From an uncultured Chloroflexota bacterium (GTDB taxonomy: Bacteria; Chloroflexota; Dehalococcoidia; Lucifugimonadales; CAJWER01): a stretch of 15,370 nt of DNA. Under the pieces are notes generated by a model. It saw only the letters and a program-made list of their open reading frames with translations. It searched no databases and had not been told where the DNA came from. The stretch spans positions 1-15,370 of the forward strand of contig CAJWER010000051.1 in assembly GCA_913030785.1 (NCBI GenBank), given 5' to 3'. Positions within the stretch are counted from its first letter, which is position 1; every line of letters begins with the position of its first letter. This document shows, piece by piece, positions 1 to 7,116 of the stretch. Both the position numbers and the translations under genes were made by a program.

Positions 1-48
1 CTCGCGAATGCGAGCCGGGCCTTTGCTGTGGGGCGGGACGCTGAGTGC

Positions 49-879
49 CTAGCCCTCGTCGATGGGGACTGGGACGGGCGCCGGAATCGCCCCGGCTTGG
101 GGAGCCGCCAGGGTGATGACGGGCGCCTCGGCGACGGACAGGTCGACGTCGTGGGCCGGCATGAATCTCGCGACTACCACCGCTCCGGCCACTGCGATTA
201 CTGCCGTAACGATATACACCGCGCCGGCTGCGTTTACGTACGCAGTGTTGGCCGCGTTCAGCAGTGCCTCGCTTCCGGCTTCGTTCAGCGATGAGGCTGC
301 TTGGAGCGCGCGCCCGATGGAGTTCCTCGCCAGTGCCGATCCGTCGGGGGATAGGTCAACCACTGCCGAGGTGATGTTGGACGTGTAGAGCGAGTTCAGG
401 ATGGACCCGAAGATGCCCACGCCCAGTGCCCCGCCGACCTGGCGCACCGTGTCATTAATGGCTGATCCGACACCCGCGTGGGAGTCGGGCAGTGCCGCCA
501 TGACCGCGTCGGTGGCCGGCGCCATCGTGTTCGCGCCGCCCATCCCGAATAGGAACAGCGAGACGCCCGCGACCCAATACGCGGTGGTCACGTCGAGGCC
601 CGACAGTGCCGTAACAGCTGTGCCCAGGATGAGCAGGCTCAGGGTGACCGTACACTTCGTTCAGATGCGGCCCACCAGCATGGCGCTCATGGGCGCGCCG
701 AACATGAACCCAATGGCCATCGGGACCAGCCTGATTACGGTGTCCAGTGGCGAGTAGCCTTGGACGAACTGGAGGTACTGGGTCATCAGGAACATGGCGG
801 CCAGCATCGCCATCGACATGATAGCCATCGCCAGGGAGCCGCTCGACAGCCTGGCGTTCTTGAACACGCGGACCGCACC
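49..879 (-). pseudogene. Remnant of a DHA2 (EmrB/QacA-type) MFS efflux transporter, C-terminal half
   Basis: Two open segments in the same frame (661-867 and 49-591) read as one protein when the TGA at 661-663 is ignored. The reading runs from RVFKNARLSSGSLAMAIMSM through TQYLQFVQGYSPL and GFMFGAPMSAMLVGRI, then the stop, then TKCTVTLSLLILG, GLDVTTAYW, TMAPATDAVMAALP and NDTVRQVGGALGVGIFGSIL. This is the familiar order of the second half of 14-helix DHA2 drug/proton antiporters. The stop falls where relatives usually have Gly (a GRxGTK-like loop), so one GGA-to-TGA change could explain it. The family is normally near 500 residues; here only about 275 codons remain, and the leuS stop lies just upstream, so the N-terminal half is gone. 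Double damage makes a functional pump unlikely. A sequencing error could explain the TGA but not the missing half. Confidence 0.8.
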
Positions 880-938
880 TCTGGCTACTTGATTACTAGT
901 CGATCGCGGCTGAAAGTGCCGGTGTTTCTCCCATGCGC

Positions 939-3413
939 CTATCGCACCACGATGTTGACCAGGCGGCCTGGCACGTAGATAACCTTGATGGTCGTCTTTT
1001 CCTCGGTGTGGACCTTGACCTTGTCGGAGTCCATCGCCGTCTGCTTCGCCGCGTCCTCCTCGATGGAAGCCGGGACCTGGATTCGGTCGCGGAGGCGGCC
1101 ATTGACCTGTACAACCAGCGTGATTTCATCCTCGGCCGCCAGTTCCGGATCCCACTCGGGGAGAGTCTGGTCGTGGATGCTCTCCGAGTGGCCAATCCGC
1201 TCCCACAACTCCTCCGTGATATGTGGCGCCAGTGGAGCCATGAGAAGCAGTAGCCTCTCGATCGCCTGTTCCCACGTTTCGGGATCGACGTCCGCCCGCT
1301 CCCAGGTGCGAGCCATCGAGTTCGTGTACTCCATGAGTGCCGCGATGGCCGTGTTGTATTTGAACCTCTCTAGGTCGTCGGACACCTTGCGGATTGTCTG
1401 GTGAACCAGCCTCGTGAGATCGCGGACCGACCCCTCGTCGACGGCTGCGTCCTTTAGTTCCGCCGGGTCTCGGTGAGCAAGCTCCCACACGCGGTTCATC
1501 CACCGGAACATCCCGTTCAGGCCCGAGTCGTTCCACTCGCCGCCTTGGTCCCACGGTCCCAGGAACATCAGGTAGCAGCGCATCGCGTCGGCGCCCACGC
1601 GTTTTACGAAATCGTCTGGGGCGACGACGTTGCCCCTAGACTTGCTCATCTTCTGGTGGCCGAAAATGATCGTGCCCTGGTTGAACAGCCGAGTGAAGGG
1701 CTCGTCGAACGAAAGCAGTCCCAGGTCCCTGAGGGCCTTGACGAAGAACCTGGCGTAGAGCAGGTGCATGACCGCGTGCTCTACACCGCCCGTGTACTGA
1801 TCGACCGGCACCCATTTTGCAGCCGCCTCGGGGTCGAATGCGGCCTCCGAGTTGTTGGGGCTCGTGTACCTGAGGAAGTACCAGGACGAGTCCACGAACG
1901 TGTCCATCGTGTCTGTTTCGCGTTTTGAAGGCTTGCCGCAATCGGGACAGGGCACGTTCAGGAAGCCCTGGTGGAGCGCGAGGGGCGAGTCGCCGGTCGG
2001 CAGGAACTCGGCGTCCTCGGGCAGCAGCACGGGCAGGTCCTTCTCGGGGACAGGCACGGCTCCGCACTCCTCGCAATAGATAATGGGTATCGGTGTGCCC
2101 CAGTAGCGCTGCCTGGAGACGAGCCAGTCTCTGAGCCGATAGTTGACGGAGCGCTGGCCCCAGCCCATCCCCTCGACATGGTTCGCGATCTTTTCCATGC
2201 CTTCGCTGCTGGGGAGGCCGTCGAATTTCCCGGAATTGACCTGGACACCCTCGTCCGTGTAGGCCTCTGAGAGGGTTTCATCGCCCCCGTCCGGCGGCGC
2301 TATGACGACCTTGATCGGCAGGCTGTATTTGGTGGCGAACTCGAAGTCGCGCTGGTCGTGGGCGGGCACCCCCATGACGACGCCGGTGCCGTAGGTCGCC
2401 AGCACGTAGTCGGCCACCAGGATGGGTACCCGTTCACCGGTGACCTGGTTGATGCAGAAGGATCCGGTCAGAACGCCGGTTTTTTCCTTCTCGGTGGAAA
2501 GCCGCTCAATATCGGTCTGGTGCCGAGCCTGCTCGATGTACGCGACTACCTCGTCACGGTGCTCGTTGGTCGTGAGCACGTCCACCAGGGGGTGTTCGGG
2601 CGCCAGCACCACGAAGGTCACGCCGAATATGGTGTCGATACGGGTGGTGAAGGTCTTTACCGAGGCCTGATCGAGCCCGTACTCGGAGATGTCGAATTCG
2701 ATCTCGACACCCTCACTACGCCCGATCCAGTTTGTCTGCATCGTGTTGATCTTCTCGGGCCAGTCCATTTTCGACTGATCGAGAAGCTCGTCCGCGTACT
2801 CAGTAATGCGGAAGAACCACTGATTCATGTCCCGCTGGATAACAGGTGTGTCGCATCGCTCGCACAGGCCGTCGATGACCTGCTCGTTGGCGAGGACTGT
2901 CTTGCACGACGGGCACCAGTTGACGGGCGCGAAGCCCCGATAGGCCAGTCCCTTCCGATAGAACTGCAGGAATATCCACTGGTTCCAGCGGTAGTAGTCC
3001 GGCGTGCAGGTGACCACCTCGCGGTCCCAGTCGTACATTGGGCCGATAGAACGTAGTTGGCCTCGCATTTTGGCCATGTTGTCCATCGTCCATGTGTAGG
3101 GGTGGATGCCACGTTCGATGGCGGCGTTCTCCGCGTTGAGCCCGAAGGCGTCGAAGCCCATAGGGTGCAGCACGTTGAAGCCCCGCATCCGTTTGAGGCG
3201 TGCGTGGACATCGGCGCCCGACAGCACGTACCAGTGGCCGATGTGGAGGTCGCCGGAGGGGTAGGGGTACATCGTGAGTTCGTACCACTTGGGGCGAGGG
3301 TCGTCGTCAGATGTACGGAACGTCTTGTCGGCTGCCCAGCGGTCCTGCCACTTGTTCTCGATCTCCTGCGGCTCGTAAGTAGTGTGCGCTGGTCGCACCA
3401 TCTGTGTAGCCAT
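939..3413 (-). CDS. leuS: Leucyl-tRNA synthetase
   Basis: Cytoplasmic class Ia synthetase that charges tRNA-Leu with leucine using ATP. The 824-residue product has the full bacterial LeuRS layout. The HIGH signature (DLHIGHW) is at residues 57-60, and a zinc-type CPSC...CERC cluster is near 167-187. The CP1 editing domain has a Thr-rich TTRIDT segment at 256-261 and the conserved Asp of VPAHDQRD at 353. A second CEEC...CPDC pair is near 447-492. KMSKS is at 588-592, followed by the anticodon-binding and C-terminal domains. Length is normal for the family. The ATG at 3413 is chosen because AGGAG lies a few bases upstream and the protein begins at the expected point before YEPQEIENKWQ. It is the only gene behind the T-box leader at 3624-3888. 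The MFS remnant begins about 60 bp after its stop. Confidence 0.98.
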   Translation of the reverse strand: MATQMVRPAHTTYEPQEIENKWQDRWAADKTFRTSDDDPRPKWYELTMYPYPSGDLHIGHWYVLSGADVHARLKRMRGFNVLHPMGFDAFGLNAENAAIERGIHPYTWTMDNMAKMRGQLRSIGPMYDWDREVVTCTPDYYRWNQWIFLQFYRKGLAYRGFAPVNWCPSCKTVLANEQVIDGLCERCDTPVIQRDMNQWFFRITEYADELLDQSKMDWPEKINTMQTNWIGRSEGVEIEFDISEYGLDQASVKTFTTRIDTIFGVTFVVLAPEHPLVDVLTTNEHRDEVVAYIEQARHQTDIERLSTEKEKTGVLTGSFCINQVTGERVPILVADYVLATYGTGVVMGVPAHDQRDFEFATKYSLPIKVVIAPPDGGDETLSEAYTDEGVQVNSGKFDGLPSSEGMEKIANHVEGMGWGQRSVNYRLRDWLVSRQRYWGTPIPIIYCEECGAVPVPEKDLPVLLPEDAEFLPTGDSPLALHQGFLNVPCPDCGKPSKRETDTMDTFVDSSWYFLRYTSPNNSEAAFDPEAAAKWVPVDQYTGGVEHAVMHLLYARFFVKALRDLGLLSFDEPFTRLFNQGTIIFGHQKMSKSRGNVVAPDDFVKRVGADAMRCYLMFLGPWDQGGEWNDSGLNGMFRWMNRVWELAHRDPAELKDAAVDEGSVRDLTRLVHQTIRKVSDDLERFKYNTAIAALMEYTNSMARTWERADVDPETWEQAIERLLLLMAPLAPHITEELWERIGHSESIHDQTLPEWDPELAAEDEITLVVQVNGRLRDRIQVPASIEEDAAKQTAMDSDKVKVHTEEKTTIKVIYVPGRLVNIVVR

Positions 3414-3623
3414 CTGTTGCTCTCCTCTTTGTTGGAGCTATCGCCTGCCAAGACAGAAAAAAACTAAGAAATATCTCTGAAGGACACCCTCAGGCTCCCG
3501 GCTCTTCGACGGGCTCAAAGCAGACGGCGGGGCTCCGCCCCTTTGCACACCCAGTCAAAAACGGATGCGCAGCACTTCAGCGTGTCCACCTTCCCCGCCC
3601 ACAAAACGCGCTTGTAGCGCCAC
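3414..3623 (-). other. Extra 210-nt leader between the T-box terminator and leuS, with GC-rich hairpin
   Basis: No convincing gene is present; the open frame covering 3515-3787 is the T-box leader read as protein. Two notable segments are seen. GGGGC-tcc-GCCCC at 3529-3541 is a short GC-rich hairpin followed by TTTGC. CTCTTCGACGGGCTCA at about 3502-3517 resembles short dispersed intergenic repeats of some bacterial genomes, but that is only an impression. An A/T-rich stretch (7-T run on the minus strand) lies at 3456-3475, and the leuS ribosome binding site AGGAG is just before 3413. T-box terminators usually lie closer to the gene, so this segment is an unusual insertion-like spacer. Confidence 0.5.
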
Positions 3624-3652
3624 AAAAAAACCCGTCCCTGGACAGGGACGGG
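3624..3652 (-). terminator. Intrinsic terminator of the leuS T-box
   Basis: On the minus strand a perfect 10-bp stem (CCCGTCCCTG / CAGGGACGGG) with a 2-nt TC loop is followed directly by seven T. The 5' arm holds the CCCT that pairs with AGGG of the T-box core, so terminator and antiterminator are mutually exclusive, as in typical T-box leaders. Confidence 0.95.
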
Positions 3653-3888
3653 ATATTGCGATTCTGACACGGCACCCCGCGGTACCACCCTGAATTGCCC
3701 CGGCATCGCCGGGACCACTCGGAGCCGTAACGTGGCTGACCGTCCAGCCCTACTGGATTCAGGCTGGCTGCTCCGGGGCGAGTTCACGGTCCTGTCGTGC
3801 GCCGGGATTCCACCAAGCCCCGTTCTCTATCGCACCGAAACCGCTACTACTCCCCTTCATTGCATGTGGGGGATACAGTTTTTTGAGA
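3624..3888 (-). promoter_or_regulatory. T-box riboswitch, tRNA-Leu specific (CUC specifier), controlling leuS
   Basis: Read on the minus strand, this leader has the parts of a canonical T-box. Stem I has AGTA (3848-3851) facing GAA (3783-3785), followed by the specifier triplet CTC (3780-3782), a Leu codon. Below the specifier loop GGGG (3852-3855) can pair with CCCC (3775-3778). Distally there are AGAGA and GGTG elements with CGGG/CCCG pairing. A perfect 6-bp stem, CCCGGC-gat-GCCGGG, sits at 3699-3713. The T-box core AGGGTGGTACCGCG is at 3678-3691; its TGGT bulge would pair with a tRNA 3' end carrying discriminator A, as tRNA-Leu has. AGGG (3688-3691) can pair with CCCT (3644-3647) as antiterminator, competing with the terminator. 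By family knowledge, uncharged tRNA-Leu would stabilise the antiterminator and switch on leuS. The 5' end is set from the promoter at 3895-3923. Confidence 0.95.
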
Positions 3889-3894
3889 GCCTCA

Positions 3895-3923
3895 AAGGTA
3901 ACACGAGGCCCATGACCAGTCAA
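3895..3923 (-). promoter_or_regulatory. Probable sigma-70-type promoter of the leuS T-box leader
   Basis: On the minus strand TTGACT (3918-3923) is followed after 17 nt by TACCTT (3895-3900). The predicted start near 3888 lies just before the first T-box stem I sequence, which supports the assignment. The -10 is imperfect. A short inverted repeat TTTGAG-agc-CTCAAA (3882-3896) overlaps the -10 edge. Confidence 0.5.
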
Positions 3924-4102
3924 TCAGATTTCGTGTACGAGCAGCCCTTTTCTTTGCCGGGGGGCTGTTACGTTGAGGTATCGCAGGATGCTCCCTCAAC
4001 CATTAACTATTCCCTAATCTCTCTCTGTTCCGTAAAATGGGCGGGAGAGATCTACGGTTGAGGACGGTATTTGACCGCGACGGATACCAGCTCGAGGAGA
4101 AT

Positions 4103-4501
4103 ATGACCGAACGTGAGTTCACGCTGGAAGAGGCCCGCGAAATAGTGCCCTGGCTGGTGGCGACCTTCCGTACGTTGGAGCCGCCGAGGTCACGGGCCAA
4201 GCAAATTGACGCCGCGATCAAAGAGCTTTCAAGCAGGATCAAGGGCAATGGCGGCGGCAGTTCACAAAGGCAACTGGAGCGGCTGCAACGTGCTCTCCGA
4301 GATGTCTCCGGTGAGATAGACGCAGCATTATCGGACATTCTCGATCACGGCATTCTGGTAAAGGGAGTCGAACCAGGACTGGTGGACTTTCCGCATTTAA
4401 AGGACGGGCAGCAGGTGTATCTTTGCTGGCGCGAGGGCGAGTCCGAAATCGAATTCTGGCATGATGTAGCAGAGGGGTTTGCGGGCCGCCGACCTCTTTG
4501 A
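4103..4501 (+). CDS. DUF2203 family protein
   Basis: The protein matches my recollection of the DUF2203 family: FTLEEAREIVPWLVATFRTL at the N-terminus, a helical middle with Arg/Lys/Glu heptad-like spacing (about residues 35-80), and the signature end GILVKG, GLVDFPHL, VYLCWREGE and FWHDVAEGFAGRRPL. Function is unknown; members are small, soluble and without signal peptide. I choose ATG 4103 (132 residues, normal length) because GAGGAGA lies directly upstream at 4094-4100 and the family homology starts at FTLEEA. An in-frame ATG at 4037 would add 22 residues without recognisable family sequence. TAAAAT at 4033-4038 could be a -10 element but has no good -35. The gene is divergent from leuS, with the T-box promoter in between. 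Confidence 0.85.
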   Translation: MTEREFTLEEAREIVPWLVATFRTLEPPRSRAKQIDAAIKELSSRIKGNGGGSSQRQLERLQRALRDVSGEIDAALSDILDHGILVKGVEPGLVDFPHLKDGQQVYLCWREGESEIEFWHDVAEGFAGRRPL

Positions 4502-4547
4502 GCGCTTGACGCGGACGTTGGATATCGAATTGACTAGACTGTATCAG

Positions 4548-4570
4548 GTTCCTGGGGAGGAATCAGGAAC
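4548..4570. repeat. Inverted repeat GTTCCTG-n9-CAGGAAC upstream of the Cys-rich gene
   Basis: Perfect 7-bp arms (4548-4554 and 4564-4570) separated by 9 nt, in the 162-nt gap between the DUF2203 and Cys-rich genes. CAGG just before the left arm (4545-4548) adds a third half-site-like copy. There is no T run, so it is not a typical terminator. It could be an operator or an mRNA hairpin; TTGACT/TAGACT-like hexamers lie just upstream at 4530-4540. Confidence 0.4.
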
Positions 4571-4663
4571 AAGAGAGAGTTATTGTATTGAGTTTCCAGT
4601 GTAATCGGCGAAGCGATGCCGCCGTTGTGCCAGTTGTGATAGGCTGGGCTCAAGGGGAGCGAG

Positions 4664-5101
4664 ATGTGCGAGTACTGCGTTGAATCGGAGTCCTGGGGAG
4701 AGACGCTTGAGAAGGGCGCCACTGCGCTGAAGTGCGAGTGGATGCCTGACCCCGAGGAAACTCTCGACGACTCAATGGACCCTGACGATATGTTCGATCC
4801 GTTCGCCGCTTGCGAGCGTCCGGCAACTGGCACATCTGTAGACTCGACGACTGAAGACCACCTGTGTGAGCAGCACCAGCTCGATGAGAGGCAGGAATCA
4901 GAGGAGGGTTTCGATAGCTATCCCTGTGAGCAGTCGGTGCAATTCGTGTCGATCAACGGAGAAGCCGCGTGCGACTATCTAGGCGACCTGCTGAGTGACT
5001 CGGTCACCAGGTGCGGCGTACCGGCCACTCATGTCAAGCTTTTGACACAGAGGACGTTGTTCTGTGAGGATCACTTCCCAAGCAACGGCGACTTCCCTTG
5101 A
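4664..5101 (+). CDS. Hypothetical acidic Cys-rich protein with a duplicated Cys/His motif (putative zinc binding)
   Basis: I do not recognise this 145-residue protein. It has no signal peptide or membrane helix and is strongly acidic (runs such as PDPEETLDDSMDPDD). Cysteines are ordered: MCEYC at the N-terminus, then two related units. Unit 1 has CEW (about residue 24), CERPAT (about 50) and LCEQH (about 68). Unit 2 has CDYLG (about 104), CGVPAT (about 118) and FCEDH (about 133). Each therefore reads C-[ED]-aromatic ... C-x-x-P-A-T ... [LF]-C-E-x-H, which suggests an internal duplication and possible metal sites. AAGGGGAG about 7 nt upstream supports the ATG at 4664. The next promoter-like elements lie just after its stop, so it is probably not cotranscribed with the helicase gene. 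Function cannot be assigned; a regulatory or zinc-ribbon-like role is inference. Confidence 0.75.
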   Translation: MCEYCVESESWGETLEKGATALKCEWMPDPEETLDDSMDPDDMFDPFAACERPATGTSVDSTTEDHLCEQHQLDERQESEEGFDSYPCEQSVQFVSINGEAACDYLGDLLSDSVTRCGVPATHVKLLTQRTLFCEDHFPSNGDFP

Positions 5102-5122
5102 CGGTACTGGTGTAGCGTCGCT

Positions 5123-5152
5123 TTGACGTAGCCATGCCGCTCATGCTAGACT
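5123..5152 (+). promoter_or_regulatory. Probable promoter of the DEAD-box helicase gene
   Basis: TTGACG (5123-5128) and TAGACT (5147-5152) are separated by 18 nt. The -10 is preceded by TGC, as in an extended -10 element. The predicted start near 5159 would leave a leader of roughly 110 nt before the proposed AUU start at 5273. Confidence 0.5.
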
Positions 5153-5259
5153 GGCTGGTAGGTTGAATATCCAGTTGTTTCGATTTCCGGCGATCCCCGC
5201 ACCCTCACCGCCAGGTTTTGCACCCACGGTTACGATGCTACCCGCCAATTCTCTCGCCC

Positions 5260-5275
5260 GGAGTGTGTCTCCATT
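5260..5275 (+). promoter_or_regulatory. Ribosome binding site folded in a hairpin next to a candidate AUU start
   Basis: GGAG (5260-5263) is a Shine-Dalgarno-like sequence 9 nt before ATT at 5273. It can pair with CTCC (5269-5272) across a TGTGT loop, placing a 4-bp hairpin directly against the start codon. No ATG, GTG or TTG occurs in this frame between the stop at 5159-5161 and the ATG at 5915, so a rare start is needed for the upstream coding sequence. The stem is short and the start is a proposal. Confidence 0.4.
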
Positions 5276-6985
5276 TTTCGATCAGTTCGTCATAAACTCA
5301 ACAAACTAGTCCACAAACCAGAAAACGAGTCGTCACAGCAGCAAGTAACTGCCGTTGAACCAGCGACTGCATCACCTTCCGCGAGGCCCGAAACCCGACC
5401 GGAATCCAGACAGCGAACCGAAACCCCTGGCACCCACCGTCCTTCCGATTCTTCGCGAAGGCCGCCGCCCAATAGGCGGCGGGGGCGTCGCCCCGACGGT
5501 AACCGCAATGGCGACGCTGGATCTCAGCGCGATCGAGACGACAATTCAGAATCACAACGCAGCCGGAGTGGCAACGCGGGGTCATCGCGCGGCCGAGGCG
5601 GCAATTCCGGACCACCGCGTAGCCGTGGAGGCAATGGCGGCCCCCAGCGTGGACGAGGCGTAAACACGGGACCGCGGCGAGAAGGTGGTCGAAACGCGGG
5701 ACCACCGCGTGGCCTACAAGACTATGCAGGGCCTCCGCGCGAAGGCTCCCGCGATACTCGACCTCAGTCCAACAGTGGTCGAAATGGCTCCTCACAACCT
5801 GACACGCAGATCAACGGAAGCCGCCATCACATTAGTCTTGACCCGGACTGGACAGGTACCGGACTTTTTGGCGAAATTGAGGTTTCGCAGGAGGTAGACC
5901 GGGCACTTGCGGAGATGGGCTACACCGTTCCTACACCTATACAGGATGCGGTCATCCGCCTCCTGCGAGAAGGACGTGATGTTGTAGGACAGGCCCAAAC
6001 GGGCACCGGAAAAACATCCGCCTTCGGCATTCCTCTTGTCGAAATGTCGGATCCCAGTTCTCGTGAGGTTCAGGGCCTGGTACTGGTGCCGACTCGCGAG
6101 CTCGCAATGCAGGTGGCCGGCGAACTTACCAGCCTTGGGCGTCATCGTGGGATCCGGATAGCTGCGATCTTTGGTGGTCAGCAGATGCGCCACCAGCTTG
6201 ATGCACTGGACGCCGGGGTGCATGTCGTCGTGGCGACCCCGGGCCGTCTGATGGATCACATGTCGCGTCGCACGCTCGACCTGGGCAACATCAGGGCTGC
6301 GGTCTTGGATGAAGCGGATCAGATGCTAGACATTGGCTTCGCCGAAGACATAGCGCGAATCCTTCGAACGACCCCTCACTCCCGTCAGACACTTCTCTTC
6401 TCTGCGACGATGCCACAACAGATACGCCGACTTGCCTCCCGTTACCTGCAAAACCCTGAATGGGTTCGTGTTGGCGAGGACGCGGCTCCCGTGGAGGGGG
6501 TGGAGCAGCTGTACTACGAGGTGGCTGCCCAGGATTGCAAGAAGGCCCTTGAAGGGTTGCTGGAGGAGCCGGAACTCATCACCCAGGCGTTGATCTTCCG
6601 GCGCACCAAGATTGGTGTTGACAAGCTTGTGGACCACCTCGTGAGGAAAGGCTACGATGCGCGTGGCATTCATAGCGATATGGTCCAAGCCAAGCGAGAC
6701 AAGGTTATGGTGCGGTTCCGCGAGAAGAACTTGAGGCTACTGGTCGCGACTAATGTGGCTGCAAGGGGTCTGGACATACCTGCAGTGTCCCACGTCATCA
6801 ACTATGAAATGCCGGACAATCTTGAAGAGTATGTCCACCGGGTCGGTCGCACCGCCAGGATGGGCCGCCACGGCACGGCCATGACCTTCGTTTCCCACAT
6901 GCAGGACTTCGAGTTGCTCGACAAGATCAATGAGCACCTTAACGGACGCCTCAAAGAAGGGCGGCTCGCGAACCTTTACGTCTAG
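5273..6985 (+). CDS. DEAD-box ATP-dependent RNA helicase with Arg/Gly-rich decapeptide-repeat N-terminal arm
   Basis: RNA-unwinding ATPase of the DeaD/CsdA/RhlE type. With AUU as residue 1, the order is as follows: a basic segment FRSVRHKLNKLVHK (2-15); a disordered Pro/Arg/Ser stretch; nine tandem decapeptides (81-170); the Q-motif region LFGEIEVSQEVDRALAEMGY then TPIQ (about 199-224); motif I AQTGTGKT (241-248); PTRELA; TPGRL; DEAD (346-349); SAT (377-379); ATNVAARGLDIP; and HRVGRTAR (522-529). The C-terminus is short (ending LKEGRLANLYV), so the RNA-binding tail usual at the C-terminus is instead at the N-terminus. ATG 5915 would delete the Q-motif helix and lies inside conserved sequence, so it is not the start. 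The frame is open from 5162. The true start is uncertain: AUU 5273 is my best candidate, and a frameshift error is the alternative. Confidence 0.9.
   Translation: MFRSVRHKLNKLVHKPENESSQQQVTAVEPATASPSARPETRPESRQRTETPGTHRPSDSSRRPPPNRRRGRRPDGNRNGDAGSQRDRDDNSESQRSRSGNAGSSRGRGGNSGPPRSRGGNGGPQRGRGVNTGPRREGGRNAGPPRGLQDYAGPPREGSRDTRPQSNSGRNGSSQPDTQINGSRHHISLDPDWTGTGLFGEIEVSQEVDRALAEMGYTVPTPIQDAVIRLLREGRDVVGQAQTGTGKTSAFGIPLVEMSDPSSREVQGLVLVPTRELAMQVAGELTSLGRHRGIRIAAIFGGQQMRHQLDALDAGVHVVVATPGRLMDHMSRRTLDLGNIRAAVLDEADQMLDIGFAEDIARILRTTPHSRQTLLFSATMPQQIRRLASRYLQNPEWVRVGEDAAPVEGVEQLYYEVAAQDCKKALEGLLEEPELITQALIFRRTKIGVDKLVDHLVRKGYDARGIHSDMVQAKRDKVMVRFREKNLRLLVATNVAARGLDIPAVSHVINYEMPDNLEEYVHRVGRTARMGRHGTAMTFVSHMQDFELLDKINEHLNGRLKEGRLANLYV
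5513..5782 (+). repeat. Nine degenerate 30-bp tandem repeats coding decapeptides in the helicase arm
   Basis: Read in the helicase frame, the stretch divides exactly into nine 10-residue units with a rough consensus [N/D]-x-G-[P/S]-[P/Q]-R-x-R-G-G. Examples are NAGSSRGRGG, NSGPPRSRGG and NGGPQRGRGV; the first (DAGSQRDRDD) and last (DTRPQSNSGR) are the most diverged. At the DNA level the units are not identical, so they are old or selected for composition. Long open frames on the opposite strand and in other frames here are side effects of this low-complexity sequence. Confidence 0.8.
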
Positions 6986-7116
6986 ATCGGCCCCACTCGA
7001 TCAACGAACACCGAAATATCCTGCCCGATGCTTTCCCACAACCCTTCCCGCAGTGTTGCACGTCTTGTTCGCTCGGCATAGGCATTGCGTCTTGTACGAC
7101 TTAAGACTGCCATTTC

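Noticed and set aside
661..663. TGA in the MFS gene as a recoded (selenocysteine or readthrough) codon
   Set aside because: The site corresponds to a Gly in relatives, no SECIS-like element is evident, and the N-terminal half of the gene is also missing, so decay is the simpler reading.
3515..3787. 90-codon minus-strand open frame upstream of leuS
   Set aside because: It covers the T-box core, terminator and GC hairpin, so it is structured RNA and not protein.
3882..3896. TTTGAG-agc-CTCAAA hairpin as a terminator
   Set aside because: Stem is only 6 bp, no T run follows on the plus strand, and no gene ends there on either strand; it overlaps the leuS promoter -10.
5235..5309. 24-codon ATG reading frame upstream of the helicase
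   Set aside because: No Shine-Dalgarno sequence precedes it and it overlaps the proposed helicase start in another frame; kept only as a remark in the start-codon finding.
5298..5795. Long minus-strand open frame and two plus-strand frames (5355-5663, 5685-5897) over the helicase arm
   Set aside because: They are produced by the GC-rich 30-bp repeats of the helicase N-terminal arm; they have no ribosome binding site or recognisable domain, and the helicase frame is the one continuous with the conserved core.
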